From Pseudomonas tumuqii (GTDB taxonomy: Bacteria; Pseudomonadota; Gammaproteobacteria; Pseudomonadales; Pseudomonadaceae): a stretch of DNA of 64,000 nt. Made by a program: the position numbers and the translations under genes. The stretch spans positions 124,001-188,000 of the forward strand of contig NZ_JAAOJA010000009.1 of the NCBI RefSeq assembly GCF_013184545.1, read 5' to 3'. Every line of letters begins with the position of its first letter. Position 1 is the stretch's first letter. This document shows positions 7,971 to 16,892 of this stretch, piece by piece. Below the pieces are notes generated by a model. It was given only the letters and a program-made list of their open reading frames with translations, was not told the DNA's origin and made no database searches.

Positions 7971-9017
7971 TTACCGTCCGGGGTCGCTGGGCAGGCTCAG
8001 GCGTTGCCCGCACAGGCTCAGGGTCAGCATGCGCAAGCCGCTCCAGGGATCGCCCGCGGCCTGACCCTTGATCTGCGCGTCGATGCGCTGGGCGTCCTGC
8101 AGAAGCGCGGCCCAGCGTGCGGCGGAAAGACGCTGCAGGGCCTTGCTGACCAGTGGTCGGCGTTTGTCCCAGACCGGTGGACGCGCCGAGCTGAAGGCCT
8201 TGTCCAGCGGCATGCCCTGGCCGTATTGCTGGGCGATGGTGGCGAGCAGGCGGATCTCGCGAGCCAGCGCCCAGAGAATGACCGGCGGCTCGACTCCTTC
8301 GCCGCGCAACCCTTCGAGCATGCGCAAGGCGTGGGCGGCTTCGCCATTGAGCGCCGCATCGATCAGGCCGAACACGTCGAAGCGGGCACTGTCGGCCACC
8401 GCGGCGTGCACCGTGCTGACCTCGATCTGCCCACCGTCGGCGAGCAGCTTGAGTTTCTCGATTTCCTGGGCGGCGGCGAGCAGGTTGCCTTCCACGCGCA
8501 CGGCGATCATCTCGACCGCCTCCTGGCTGGCGCTCAGGCCTGCCTGGGCCAGGCGTTGGCGAATCCATTGCGGCAGCTGGTGGGCATCCACCGGCCAGAT
8601 CTGCACGAATTGACACTGCGGGCCGTCGATCAGGGCCTTGGCCCACTTGGTCTTCTGTGCGCTGCCGTCGAGTTTTGGCAGGCTGATCAGCAGCACGGTG
8701 TCTTCCGGCGGGCGCGCCAGGTATTCGAGCAGGGCGGCCGCGCCCTTGTCGCCTGGCTTGCCGGAGGGCAGACGCAGCTCCAGCAGGCGCTTGTCGGCGA
8801 ACAGCGACATGCTGGCGCCGGCCTGCAGCAGGTTGCCCCAATCGAAGCTGGCGTCGGCGTTGAATACCTGGCGTTCACTGAATGCCTGCTCGCGGGTGGC
8901 GGCACGAATCGCGTCGCAGGCTTCCTGGCACAGCAGCGGTTCGTCGCCACTGACCACATACACCGCCGCCAGGTTGCCCTGGAGGTGTTTGCCGAGTTGT
9001 GCGGGGTTGAGTTTCAT
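7971..9017 (-). CDS. holA: DNA polymerase III subunit delta
   Basis: A 348-aa clamp-loader delta subunit (MKLNPAQLGKHLQGNLAAVY, GDEPLLCQEACDAIR, LLELRLPSGKPGDKG, WALAREIRLLA). It opens the beta sliding clamp during loading. Length and the leuS-lptE-holA order match Pseudomonas. The lptE stop lies 42 bp upstream, so the three genes are probably co-transcribed on the minus strand. The ATG at 9017 gives the family N-terminus. Confidence 0.95.
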   Translation of the reverse strand: MKLNPAQLGKHLQGNLAAVYVVSGDEPLLCQEACDAIRAATREQAFSERQVFNADASFDWGNLLQAGASMSLFADKRLLELRLPSGKPGDKGAAALLEYLARPPEDTVLLISLPKLDGSAQKTKWAKALIDGPQCQFVQIWPVDAHQLPQWIRQRLAQAGLSASQEAVEMIAVRVEGNLLAAAQEIEKLKLLADGGQIEVSTVHAAVADSARFDVFGLIDAALNGEAAHALRMLEGLRGEGVEPPVILWALAREIRLLATIAQQYGQGMPLDKAFSSARPPVWDKRRPLVSKALQRLSAARWAALLQDAQRIDAQIKGQAAGDPWSGLRMLTLSLCGQRLSLPSDPGR

Positions 9018-9059
9018 CGGGCGCTAACAGGCGGGACCGCGGCTGCGACCCCGGCCGGT

Positions 9060-9671
9060 CTACTGGCTGGGGGTCGGCAGTTGCACGGGCGACTGCTGCG
9101 GCTGGGCGGCTTCACGCTGGCGCGCGGCCTCCAGGGCATCGGCTTCGGCTTTGGCCTTGGCTTCGGCGCTCTGTTGCAGCTGGTCGAGCTGGGCCGGGGT
9201 GACCTGTTGCAGGCGCTGCACCAGTTGCTGCACCAGCTCGCGGCGCATTTCGCTGCGCAGTTGCACTGCTTCCTGGTCGGAGCCGACCAGGTTGTTGCCG
9301 TCCTGGGCGTAGAAGTTCTGCGCTTCCAGCTGGTTGCTGGTCAGCAGCAGGTTCTGGGCGCCACGAATCTCGTAATCGAGGGTCATGGTCAGTTCGTATT
9401 CGGCCGTGCGTGCCGAGCTGGTGTAGCTGGCGGTGCGCTGGTTTTCCTGCTCGTCGCTCAGCACCAGGTGATAGGCGGCACCGGGGTGGACGCGCACGCC
9501 GTTGTCTTGCAGCACTTCACGCACCTGCTTGAGCGTATCGCCATAGGCGTTGCGCGCGCTGACATCGAGTTCCTTGAGGGCGAACTCGACGTCACCGGTG
9601 CCGCGCAGCTGGAAGCCGCAGGCGCTGAGCAGCGCAGCGAGACCGATTACCAACAGATTCCGTTTCATCAT
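9060..9671 (-). CDS. lptE: LPS-assembly lipoprotein LptE
   Basis: A 203-aa outer-membrane lipoprotein (MMKRNLLVIGLAALLSACG, lipobox Cys19, then GFQLRG). LptE plugs the LptD barrel and helps deliver LPS to the outer leaflet. A Gln/Ala-rich tail (residues about 150-203) is longer than in E. coli, as is usual in Pseudomonas. The start at 9671 is preferred to 9692 because AAGGGG lies 9 nt upstream and the signal peptide starts there. It sits between leuS and holA. Confidence 0.93.
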   Translation of the reverse strand: MMKRNLLVIGLAALLSACGFQLRGTGDVEFALKELDVSARNAYGDTLKQVREVLQDNGVRVHPGAAYHLVLSDEQENQRTASYTSSARTAEYELTMTLDYEIRGAQNLLLTSNQLEAQNFYAQDGNNLVGSDQEAVQLRSEMRRELVQQLVQRLQQVTPAQLDQLQQSAEAKAKAEADALEAARQREAAQPQQSPVQLPTPSQ

Positions 9672-9695
9672 CTTTGCTATCCCCTTGGCCAACCT

Positions 9696-9724
9696 CTCGA
9701 CGCGCCGCTTGGCGCCGCGTCGAG
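9696..9724. other. Stem-loop between leuS and lptE
   Basis: CTCGACGCG (9696-9704) and CGCGTCGAG (9716-9724) form a 9-bp stem with an 11-nt loop in the short leuS-lptE gap. No T-run follows on the minus strand, so it may be an attenuating or mRNA-processing structure rather than a full terminator. Confidence 0.4.
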
Positions 9725-9744
9725 CTTTGTCGGTTGGCGACTAT

Positions 9745-12351
9745 TTAGTTGGCGACTATGTTGACCAGCTTGCCCGGCACCACAATCACTTTGCGGATGC
9801 TCAGGCCTTCGGTGAAGCGCAATACGTTTTCGTTGGTCCGTGCCGCTGCTTCGACTTCCTCGCGGGTGGCCGCGGCCGGCATGTCGATATGGCCGCGCAG
9901 CTTGCCGTTGACCTGGATCACCAGCTGCAGGCTGTCCTGCACCAGCGCCGACTCATCCACTGCCGGCCACTGGGCGTCGATGATCGCGCCCTGGTGGCCG
10001 AGTTCCAGCCACAGTTGGTGGCTGATGTGCGGGGTGATCGGGGCCAGCAGCAGGGCCACGCTTTCCAGGCCTTCCTGGAGCAGGGCGCGATCCTGGGCGG
10101 TGTCTTGGGCGGCCTTTTCCAGCACATTCATCAGGGTCATCACCTGGGCGATGGCGGTGTTGAACTTGTGGTGCTGGCCGATATCGACGCTGGCTTGCCT
10201 GATGGCCAGGTGGATGGCGCGGCGCACCTCTTTCTGCGCGTCGCTCAGGCTGGCCTTGTCCAGCCCGCCGGGCAGGCCCTGGCTGACATGGGCCTGGGCC
10301 AGACGCCAGACGCGACGCAGGAAGCGGCTGCCGCCCTCGACGCCGGAGTCCGACCATTCCAGGCTCATGTCCGGTGGCGAGGCGAACATCATGAACAGCC
10401 GGCAGGTGTCGGCGCCGTAGGCATCGATCATGGCTTGCGGGTCGACGCCGTTGTTCTTCGACTTGGACATCTTCTCGGTGCCGCCGATCTCGACCGGCAG
10501 GCCGTCGCTTTTCAGCTTGGCGGCGATGACCTTGCCCTTGGCGTCGCGCTCGATTTCCACGTCGGCCGGGTTGAACCAGTCCTTGCCGCCGTTTTCCAGC
10601 ACGCGGTAGTAGGTGTCGGCCACCACCATGCCCTGGGTCAGCAGGTTTTTGAACGGCTCGTCGGAGTTGAGCAGGCCTTCGTCACGCATCAGCTTGTGGA
10701 AGAAGCGCGCGTAGAGCAGGTGCAGAATCGCGTGTTCGATACCGCCGATGTACTGATCCACCGGCAGCCAGTGGTCGGCAGCGGCCGGGTCGACCATGCC
10801 TTTGCTGTACTGCGGCGAGGCGTAGCGGGCGAAGTACCAGGACGATTCGACGAAGGTGTCCATGGTGTCGGTTTCGCGCTTGGCCGGCGCGCCGCAGGTC
10901 GGACAGCTGCACTCGTAGAAGTTCGGCATGCGCGCCAGCGGCGAACCGGCGCCGTCCGGCACCACGTCTTCGGGCAGCACCACCGGCAACTGGTCTTCCG
11001 GCACCGGCACGTCGCCGCAGCTGTCGCAATGAATGATCGGGATCGGGCAGCCCCAGTAGCGCTGGCGGCTGATGCCCCAGTCGCGCAGACGGAACTGGGT
11101 GCGCGATTGACCGAGGTTTTTCTTCTGCAGGGCGACTTCGATGGCGTCGAAGGCACCCGGGAAATCCAGGTCGTCGAAGTCGCCGGAGTTGATCAGGCTG
11201 CCGTGCTCGCCGTAGGCGTCCTGCCAGGGCGCGGGCGTCTGGTCGCCGGCACTGGTGCGGATCACCGGCTTGATCGGCAGGTGGTACTTGTGGGCGAACT
11301 CGAAGTCGCGCTCGTCGTGGGCCGGTACCGCCATCACCGCGCCGTCGCCGTAGTGGATCAACACGTAGTTGGCGACCCACACCGGCAGCTTTTCACCGGT
11401 CAGCGGATGTTCGACGAACAGGCCGGTGGGCAGGCCTTTCTTTTCCTGGGTGGCCACGTCGGCTTCGGCGACGCTGCCGCTTTTGCATTCGTGGATAAAG
11501 GCCTGTAGCTCGGCATTGCCTTGCGCGGCCAGCGTCGCCAGCGGATGCTCGGCCGCCACCGCGACATAGGTCGCACCCATCAGGGTGTCGGGGCGGGTGG
11601 TGAAGACTTTCAGTGCGCCGGCCTGGCCGATGCTGGCGAGGTCATAGGGGAAGCTGACCTCCATGCCGCGGGATTTGCCGATCCAGTTGCGCTGCATGGT
11701 CTTGACCTGTTCCGGCCAGCCATCCAGGTCGTCCAGACTGCTCAAGAGTTCTTCCGCGTAGGCGGTGATCTTGAAGTAGTACATGGGGATTTCGCGTTTC
11801 TCGATCACCGCGCCGGAGCGCCAGCCGCGGCCGTCGATGACCTGCTCGTTGGCCAGTACGGTCTGGTCCACCGGATCCCAGTTGACCGCGCCGTTCTTGC
11901 GGTAGATCACGCCCTTCTCGAACAGGCGGGTGAACAGCCATTGTTCCCAGCGGTAGTAGTCCGGCTTGCAGGTGGTCACTTCGCGCGACCAGTCGACGGC
12001 CAGGCCCAGACTCTTCAGCTGGGTCTTCATGTACTCGATGTTTTCGTAGGTCCACTTGGCGGGCGCGACCTTGTTCTTCATCGCGGCGTTTTCCGCCGGC
12101 ATGCCGAAAGCGTCCCAGCCCATCGGCTGCAGCACGTTCTTGCCGAGCATGCGCTGGTAGCGGGCAATCACGTCACCAATGGTGTAGTTGCGCACATGGC
12201 CCATGTGCAACTTGCCGCTGGGGTAGGGGAACATCGACAGGCAATAGAAGGTTTCCTTGCCTGGCTGTTCGCTCACTACAAAGGATTTTTGCGAGTCCCA
12301 GTGGGATTGCGCGGCGGCTTCGATTTCGCGTGGCTGATACTGTTCGTGCAT
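9745..12351 (-). CDS. leuS: Leucyl-tRNA synthetase
   Basis: An 868-aa class I aminoacyl-tRNA synthetase. It has the HIGH-type motif HMGH (49-52, within PYPSGKLHMGHVRNYTIGD) and the KMSKS loop in GGTEKMSKSKNNGVDP. The editing (CP1) domain lies between, including the LMGATYVAVAAEHPL segment. The frame stays open to 12669, but the family starts at MHEQYQPREIEAAAQ, so the ATG at 12351 is used. It is the first gene of leuS-lptE-holA and diverges from the zinc-ribbon gene at 12554. Confidence 0.97.
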   Translation of the reverse strand: MHEQYQPREIEAAAQSHWDSQKSFVVSEQPGKETFYCLSMFPYPSGKLHMGHVRNYTIGDVIARYQRMLGKNVLQPMGWDAFGMPAENAAMKNKVAPAKWTYENIEYMKTQLKSLGLAVDWSREVTTCKPDYYRWEQWLFTRLFEKGVIYRKNGAVNWDPVDQTVLANEQVIDGRGWRSGAVIEKREIPMYYFKITAYAEELLSSLDDLDGWPEQVKTMQRNWIGKSRGMEVSFPYDLASIGQAGALKVFTTRPDTLMGATYVAVAAEHPLATLAAQGNAELQAFIHECKSGSVAEADVATQEKKGLPTGLFVEHPLTGEKLPVWVANYVLIHYGDGAVMAVPAHDERDFEFAHKYHLPIKPVIRTSAGDQTPAPWQDAYGEHGSLINSGDFDDLDFPGAFDAIEVALQKKNLGQSRTQFRLRDWGISRQRYWGCPIPIIHCDSCGDVPVPEDQLPVVLPEDVVPDGAGSPLARMPNFYECSCPTCGAPAKRETDTMDTFVESSWYFARYASPQYSKGMVDPAAADHWLPVDQYIGGIEHAILHLLYARFFHKLMRDEGLLNSDEPFKNLLTQGMVVADTYYRVLENGGKDWFNPADVEIERDAKGKVIAAKLKSDGLPVEIGGTEKMSKSKNNGVDPQAMIDAYGADTCRLFMMFASPPDMSLEWSDSGVEGGSRFLRRVWRLAQAHVSQGLPGGLDKASLSDAQKEVRRAIHLAIRQASVDIGQHHKFNTAIAQVMTLMNVLEKAAQDTAQDRALLQEGLESVALLLAPITPHISHQLWLELGHQGAIIDAQWPAVDESALVQDSLQLVIQVNGKLRGHIDMPAAATREEVEAAARTNENVLRFTEGLSIRKVIVVPGKLVNIVAN

Positions 12352-12553
12352 GGCTACTGGCGCTAAGGAAAGGGACTTTCGGGAAACGCCGTAGCATACA
12401 TGACCCCCCGCAACTGAGGGAAACCCTGATTGCACTGCAAGGCAGGCGCCAAGGCCGACGCATCGCCGTTTGTCGCGGCGCCGGGCTGGTTCAAAGCCTG
12501 CCGCTAAGCTTGATATATGAGCCGGACGATCGAGTCCGGCATGAGGTGACTGG

Positions 12554-13006
12554 ATGGGTGAATTGCGACGAGCAGAGGCGTCGGGGTCGGGGGGGCTATA
12601 TGAACGGTTGTTGCAGCGCCTGTCAGTGGCGCTGGATGAAGCCGACAATATGGCTCGTCTGTCTACCAAGGCGCCGAATGAGTTGGAATTGCGCGACCTG
12701 ACTGCGGCTGAATTGGAGTTGATTCGTGCCTATATGGATCATGACCTGAATTGGTTGCGTGGCTGGCATGCCGCGGCCGAGGAGTTGGCGGTGATCGAAC
12801 ACTGGCCCGCGCGCGCCGCCAAGACCAACCGTGCCACGCTGAGAACGGCGGGTAAGCCACTCGGCAAGATCAAACCGCTGGTCAAGCGCCGGGTGCAGTT
12901 GTGTTGCGCACTATGCGGTGTGGTTGCCAACTGGCGCCCAGGCCAGGGCGTGCACGCCTGCACTTCCTGTGGTTCGCAGCTGTTCCGGGCGAGCGATCAA
13001 CGTTAG
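12554..13006 (+). CDS. Zinc-ribbon protein of the YbeL/DUF1451 type
   Basis: A 150-aa protein with a helical N-terminal part (LYERLLQRLSVALDEADN) and a C-terminal zinc ribbon: two knuckles, CCALCG near 116 and CTSCG near 140. Length and the position divergent from leuS match the DUF1451 (YbeL) family, whose function is not established. It is followed 26 bp later by the ElyC/YdcF-type gene, so the two may be co-expressed. Confidence 0.82.
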   Translation: MGELRRAEASGSGGLYERLLQRLSVALDEADNMARLSTKAPNELELRDLTAAELELIRAYMDHDLNWLRGWHAAAEELAVIEHWPARAAKTNRATLRTAGKPLGKIKPLVKRRVQLCCALCGVVANWRPGQGVHACTSCGSQLFRASDQR

Positions 13007-13032
13007 GCTGCCGGGCACCCGGGAGGTGTCCG

Positions 13033-13800
13033 ATGGCTATTCGATACATATTCAAACAACTGTTGCTGCCGCCGGGCGTCTTGCTGCTCGCGTTGCTTGT
13101 CGCCTGGTGGTTGCGCAAGCGTTTTCCGCGCGTGGCCGCCAGCTGTTTCGGCCTGGCGCTGGGCGGGCTGTGGTTGATGAGCCTGCCAGTCGCGGTGGAA
13201 TGGTCGGCGCGTCTGCTGGAGCGTGAGCCGGCGCTGGCCGAGGCCCGCTGGGTCGATCTGGCGCAGCAGGTGGATGCGATTGTCGTGCTCGGTGGCGGGC
13301 GCGAGCAGGGTGATCCGGCCTGGGGCGATGATCAGCCCAGTTCGATGGCCCTGGAGCGCCTGCGCTATGCCGCACGCCTGGCCAAGGCCTCGGGCGTGCC
13401 GCTGGCGATCAGTGGCGGCCTGCATTATGGCCAGCCGCCCAGCGAGGCCGCCCTGATGACTCGGGTGCTGGCGCGTGATTACGGCCTGTCGGTGCGCTGG
13501 CAGGAAGAGGCGAGCCGCACCACCTGGGAGAACGCGCGCCACAGCGCCGAACTGTTGCACAAGGACGGGGTCGAGCGTGTGTTGCTGGTCACCCAGGCCT
13601 GGCATATGCCCAGGGCGCGCTGGTGTTTCGAACAGGCGGGTTTTCAGGTGGTGAGCGCGCCGGTTGGCTTTCTTGGCGTAGCCAACGGCCGCCCTGCCGG
13701 TGGCTGGCTGCCGGAAAGCAAGGCGCTGTGGCAGAGCAGTCTGTTGCTCAATGAGGCGCTGGGCTTGTTGATCTATCCCTGGGTCTACGGCCAGCCGTAA
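13033..13800 (+). CDS. YdcF/ElyC/SanA family (DUF218) membrane protein
   Basis: A 255-aa protein with two N-terminal membrane segments (LLLPPGVLLLALLVAWWL and FGLALGGLWLMSLPVAVEW) and a periplasmic DUF218 domain: AIVVLGGGREQGDP, AISGGLHYG, TWENARHSAEL, VLLVTQAWHMPRA. This layout fits ElyC, which in E. coli affects peptidoglycan and undecaprenyl-phosphate metabolism. GGGAGG lies 7 nt before the ATG at 13033, which rules out the longer frame from 12901. Confidence 0.88.
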   Translation: MAIRYIFKQLLLPPGVLLLALLVAWWLRKRFPRVAASCFGLALGGLWLMSLPVAVEWSARLLEREPALAEARWVDLAQQVDAIVVLGGGREQGDPAWGDDQPSSMALERLRYAARLAKASGVPLAISGGLHYGQPPSEAALMTRVLARDYGLSVRWQEEASRTTWENARHSAELLHKDGVERVLLVTQAWHMPRARWCFEQAGFQVVSAPVGFLGVANGRPAGGWLPESKALWQSSLLLNEALGLLIYPWVYGQP

Positions 13801-13810
13801 GTTGCAGTCC

Positions 13811-13835
13811 GTAGCCCGGATAAAATCCGGGCTAC
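13811..13835. repeat. Short palindrome, family C copy 1
   Basis: GTAGCCCGGAT-AAA-ATCCGGGCTAC, a perfect 11-bp inverted repeat with a 3-nt loop between the convergent YdcF-type and lnt genes. A diverged, longer-spaced copy lies at 50798-50852. It could serve as a bidirectional terminator, but there is no T-run. Confidence 0.7.
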
Positions 13836-13863
13836 GCAAGCAGGCAGCTCGTCCAATCGGCAG

Positions 13864-15381
13864 CTACAGCGTCCTGGCCATGCGTCCGGCCAGCAGCGCC
13901 CAGGCGAACAGCAGGGTGCAGAGGGCCAGCAGCGGCCAGCCGCGCCAGTACAGGTAAGGCGTCAACTGTTGCATGGGCACCACCTCGCCATAGAGCACGC
14001 CTTGTTCGAACTGCGGCAGTTGCTCGGTGATCCGGCCGAAGGGGTCGATCAGTACGGTCATACCGTTGTTGGTCGCGCGGATCATCCAGCGTCCGGCTTC
14101 GAGGGCACGCATCTGGGCCATCTGCAGGTGCTGCAGCGGGCCGATCGAGCTGCCGAACCAGGCGTCATTGCTCACCGTCAGCAACAGCTCGCTCTGTGCG
14201 GCGAGCCCCGCGGCGAATTCCGGGTAGACCACTTCGTAGCAGATGAAGGTGGCGATCTTGTAGCCCTTGGCCTGCAGCAGCGGCTGCTCGGGCGAGCCGC
14301 GGGCAAAATCCGACATCGGCAGGTTGAAGAAGGCGATCAGCCCGCGCAGCACTTCCTGCAGGGGCACGTACTCGCCGAAGGGCACCAGTTTCTGCTTGAG
14401 GTAGTCACCGTCGCCCTGGCCGAACACGCTGACCGCATTGTAGTAGCGCGGCTCGCCACGCGCGTTGGCCTGGCGGATCGGCACGCCGGTGATCAGCGCG
14501 GCCTGGCGCTCGTTGGCGAAGCGATCCATGGCGTCGAGATAGCCGGCGGCCTGTGCCTTGAGTACCGGCACCGCTGTCTCCGGCCAGATGATCAGGTCGG
14601 TCGGTGCGGCGCTGAAGCTCAGGTCGCGGTACAGCGCCAGTTGGGCGTTGAGTTGGGCCGGATCCCACTTCAGGTTCTGCTCGATATTGCCCTGCATGGC
14701 CGCGACCTTGAGCGGTTCGCCGCCAGGCGTAGTCCAGGCGTGACCCTTGAGGGCGAGGCCGGCGATCCAGGGGGCGGCCAGCAGCATGGCTGTGGCGAGA
14801 AAGGCCTTGCGCGCGCGCAGTTGCGCCAGGTTGACCAGCAGCGCGGCGCTCAAGGCCAGGACGAAGGACAGCAGCCATACCCCGCCGATGGGCGCGAGTC
14901 CGGCCAATGGGCCGTCGAGTTGGCTGTAGCCGGCGTAGAGCCAGGGAAAACCGGTGAGGAACCAGCTGCGAAAGGCTTCCTGGGCCAGCCACAGGGCGGC
15001 GAAGGCCAGGGCATCGGCCAGTGGTGCTTCGCTGCGGCGCAGCCAGCGCGCCCACAGCCAGGCGGCCAGGGCCAACAGCAGGCCCAGGCCGGCGACAAAG
15101 CCGAGGGTCAGAAAGGCCGCCAGGGCCGGCGAGGCGGCGCCGTAGTCATGGATGCTGACGTAGACCCAGCTGGTGCCGGCGGCGAACAGGCCGAAGCCGT
15201 AGTACCAGCCGCGCCACGCCGCCTGGCGTGGGTTGAGGTCGCGCAGGCCGAGATAAAACAGGGCAATCGAGAGCAGTGCCAGCGGCCACAGGTCGAACGG
15301 CGCCAGCGCCAGCGGGGTGATGGCGCCGGCCGCCAGGGCGATCAGGTTGCCCGGCCAGCCGGAGCGAGTTATCCAGTGCAT
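13864..15381 (-). CDS. lnt: Apolipoprotein N-acyltransferase
   Basis: A 505-aa polytopic inner-membrane enzyme that adds the third acyl chain to the N-terminal Cys of lipoproteins. About seven N-terminal membrane segments precede a periplasmic nitrilase-fold domain. Its triad is visible: Glu268 in IIWPETAVPV, Lys329 just before KLVPFGEYVP, and Cys381 in FICYEVVYPE. The ATG at 15381 (MHWITRSGWPGNLIALAAG) is the family start. It lies downstream of corC on the same strand, the usual Pseudomonas order, with a palindromic repeat in the 180-bp gap. Confidence 0.95.
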   Translation of the reverse strand: MHWITRSGWPGNLIALAAGAITPLALAPFDLWPLALLSIALFYLGLRDLNPRQAAWRGWYYGFGLFAAGTSWVYVSIHDYGAASPALAAFLTLGFVAGLGLLLALAAWLWARWLRRSEAPLADALAFAALWLAQEAFRSWFLTGFPWLYAGYSQLDGPLAGLAPIGGVWLLSFVLALSAALLVNLAQLRARKAFLATAMLLAAPWIAGLALKGHAWTTPGGEPLKVAAMQGNIEQNLKWDPAQLNAQLALYRDLSFSAAPTDLIIWPETAVPVLKAQAAGYLDAMDRFANERQAALITGVPIRQANARGEPRYYNAVSVFGQGDGDYLKQKLVPFGEYVPLQEVLRGLIAFFNLPMSDFARGSPEQPLLQAKGYKIATFICYEVVYPEFAAGLAAQSELLLTVSNDAWFGSSIGPLQHLQMAQMRALEAGRWMIRATNNGMTVLIDPFGRITEQLPQFEQGVLYGEVVPMQQLTPYLYWRGWPLLALCTLLFAWALLAGRMARTL

Positions 15382-15467
15382 TGTATGCAGATCCTTGGAT
15401 TGGAGGTGGCGCAAGGGTAGAGCGGAATGCGGAAGGGGGGAAGGTGCTGCTGGCGGATGCAGCAGTT

Positions 15468-15542
15468 GTAGGAGCCAGGGGGGACGCCTAGTCCTTGCTG
15501 GCGATTCTCGTCGCCGCTGATCGCCAGCAAGCTGGCTCCTAC
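15468..15542. repeat. Palindromic intergenic repeat, family B copy 1
   Basis: Outer arms GTAGGAGCCAG (15468-15478) and CTGGCTCCTAC (15532-15542), and inner arms CTTGCTGGCGAT (15494-15505) and ATCGCCAGCAAG (15520-15531). It is about 75 bp and lies between lnt and corC. A second copy is at 19921-19997. Confidence 0.85.
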
Positions 15543-15561
15543 GAAAAAGGCGGGCAGAGCC

Positions 15562-16401
15562 TCAGCGCACCAGCGGGGTCAGGCGCAGCAGGTGGATGCG
15601 GCGGCTGTCGGCGTTGAGTACGCGGAAGCGGAATTCGCCGATCTCGGTCACTTCGTTGCGCTTGGGCAGGTGGCCGAAGGCGCTCATCACCAGGCCGCCG
15701 ACAGTATCGAACTCGTCGTCGGAGAACTGGGTGTCGAAGGACTCGTTGAAGCTGTCGATCGGGGTCAGTGCCTTGACCAGGAAATCGCCGCTGGGCAGCG
15801 GTTTGACGTAGCTGTCTTCCTCGACATCATGTTCGTCCTCGATGTCGCCGACGATCTGCTCGAGTACGTCTTCGATGGTCACCAGCCCGGCCACGCCGCC
15901 GTATTCGTCGATCACCACGGCCATGTGGTTGTGGTTGGCGCGGAACTCGCGCAGCAGCACGTTGAGGCGCTTGGACTCGGGGACGAAGGTCGCCGGGCGC
16001 AGCACGTCCTTGATGTTGAAATTCGGCTGCTGGTCCAGCAGCACCAGCGGCAACAGGTCCTTGGCCAGGAGGATGCCGATCACGTCATCCAGGCTCTCGC
16101 CCACCACCGGATAGCGCGAGTGGGCGGCGTCGATGATCGAGGGCAGGAATTCTTTGGGGGTCTGGTTGGCCTTGATGCTGATCATCTGCGAGCGCGGGAC
16201 CATGATGTCGCGAACCTGCAGGTCGGCGACCTGGATGGCACCTTCGACGATGGCCAGCGCTTCGCTGTCGAGCAGCTTGTTCTGGTGCGCTTCGCGCAGT
16301 ACTTCCAGCAGTTCCTGGCGGTTTTTCGGCTCATGAGCAAAAGCCTGGGTCAGTTTGTTCAACCAGGACTTCGGCTCGTTGCTCGATCGGTCTTCGCTCA
16401 T
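15562..16401 (-). CDS. corC: CorC-family CBS-domain protein (Mg/Co homeostasis)
   Basis: A 279-aa cytosolic protein with tandem CBS domains (VRDIMVPRSQMISIK, RYPVVGESLDDVIGIL, MAVVIDEYGGVAGLVTIEDV) and a C-terminal CorC_HlyC domain. The family (CorC/YbeX) has been linked to magnesium and cobalt efflux and, for YbeX, to ribosome metabolism. It has no DUF21 membrane part. It follows ybeY by about 30 bp on the minus strand, as in the ybeZ-ybeY-ybeX-lnt operon of E. coli. Confidence 0.93.
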   Translation of the reverse strand: MSEDRSSNEPKSWLNKLTQAFAHEPKNRQELLEVLREAHQNKLLDSEALAIVEGAIQVADLQVRDIMVPRSQMISIKANQTPKEFLPSIIDAAHSRYPVVGESLDDVIGILLAKDLLPLVLLDQQPNFNIKDVLRPATFVPESKRLNVLLREFRANHNHMAVVIDEYGGVAGLVTIEDVLEQIVGDIEDEHDVEEDSYVKPLPSGDFLVKALTPIDSFNESFDTQFSDDEFDTVGGLVMSAFGHLPKRNEVTEIGEFRFRVLNADSRRIHLLRLTPLVR

Positions 16402-16433
16402 GGGGGTTACTCGGGATCCTTGCTGATGGGCAA

Positions 16434-16892
16434 TTATTGGTCGTCGGCATAGGGGTCGGGATGACCCAGTTCGGCGAGCAGTGTGCGTTCCAGTGCTTCC
16501 ATTTCCTCGGCTTCGGCGTCGTCGATGTGGTCGTAGCCGAGCAGGTGCAGGCAGCCGTGGATCACCAGGTGCGCCCAGTGCGCCTGCGGGGATTTTTCTT
16601 GCTCGAGCGCCTCGCGCTCGAGCACCGGCACGCAGATCACCAGGTCGCCGAGCAGGGGGATGTCGAGCATGCCGTCGGGTACGTCGGCAGGGAAGGACAG
16701 CACGTTGGTGGCGTAGTCGCGCTGGCGGTAGGTGTGGTTGAGTTCGAGGCCTTCGGCTTCATCGACCAGGCGGATGGTCAGCTCGGAATCGGCCGTGCGC
16801 TGGCGCAGGGCGGTTTCGCACCAGGTGCGGAACTGCGCCTCGCTCGGTAAGTCGGCAGCCTGGGTGGCGACTTGCAGGTCCAGTTCAAGCAT
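16434..16892 (-). CDS. ybeY: Endoribonuclease/16S rRNA maturation factor YbeY
   Basis: A 152-aa UPF0054 metalloprotein with the zinc motif HGCLHLLGYDH (His112, 116, 122) and the upstream TNVLSFP strand. YbeY acts in 16S rRNA 3' maturation and late 70S quality control. Its start overlaps the end of ybeZ by 8 bp, so translation is probably coupled. Confidence 0.95.
   Translation of the reverse strand: MLELDLQVATQAADLPSEAQFRTWCETALRQRTADSELTIRLVDEAEGLELNHTYRQRDYATNVLSFPADVPDGMLDIPLLGDLVICVPVLEREALEQEKSPQAHWAHLVIHGCLHLLGYDHIDDAEAEEMEALERTLLAELGHPDPYADDQ

Noticed and set aside
9550..11508. 652-codon open frame on the plus strand inside leuS
   Set aside because: It is antisense to the intact leuS frame; composition reflects GC-rich codon positions.
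12352..12669. 106-codon N-terminal extension of leuS
   Set aside because: The extension has no homology-like pattern and the standard leucyl-tRNA synthetase start is at 12351.
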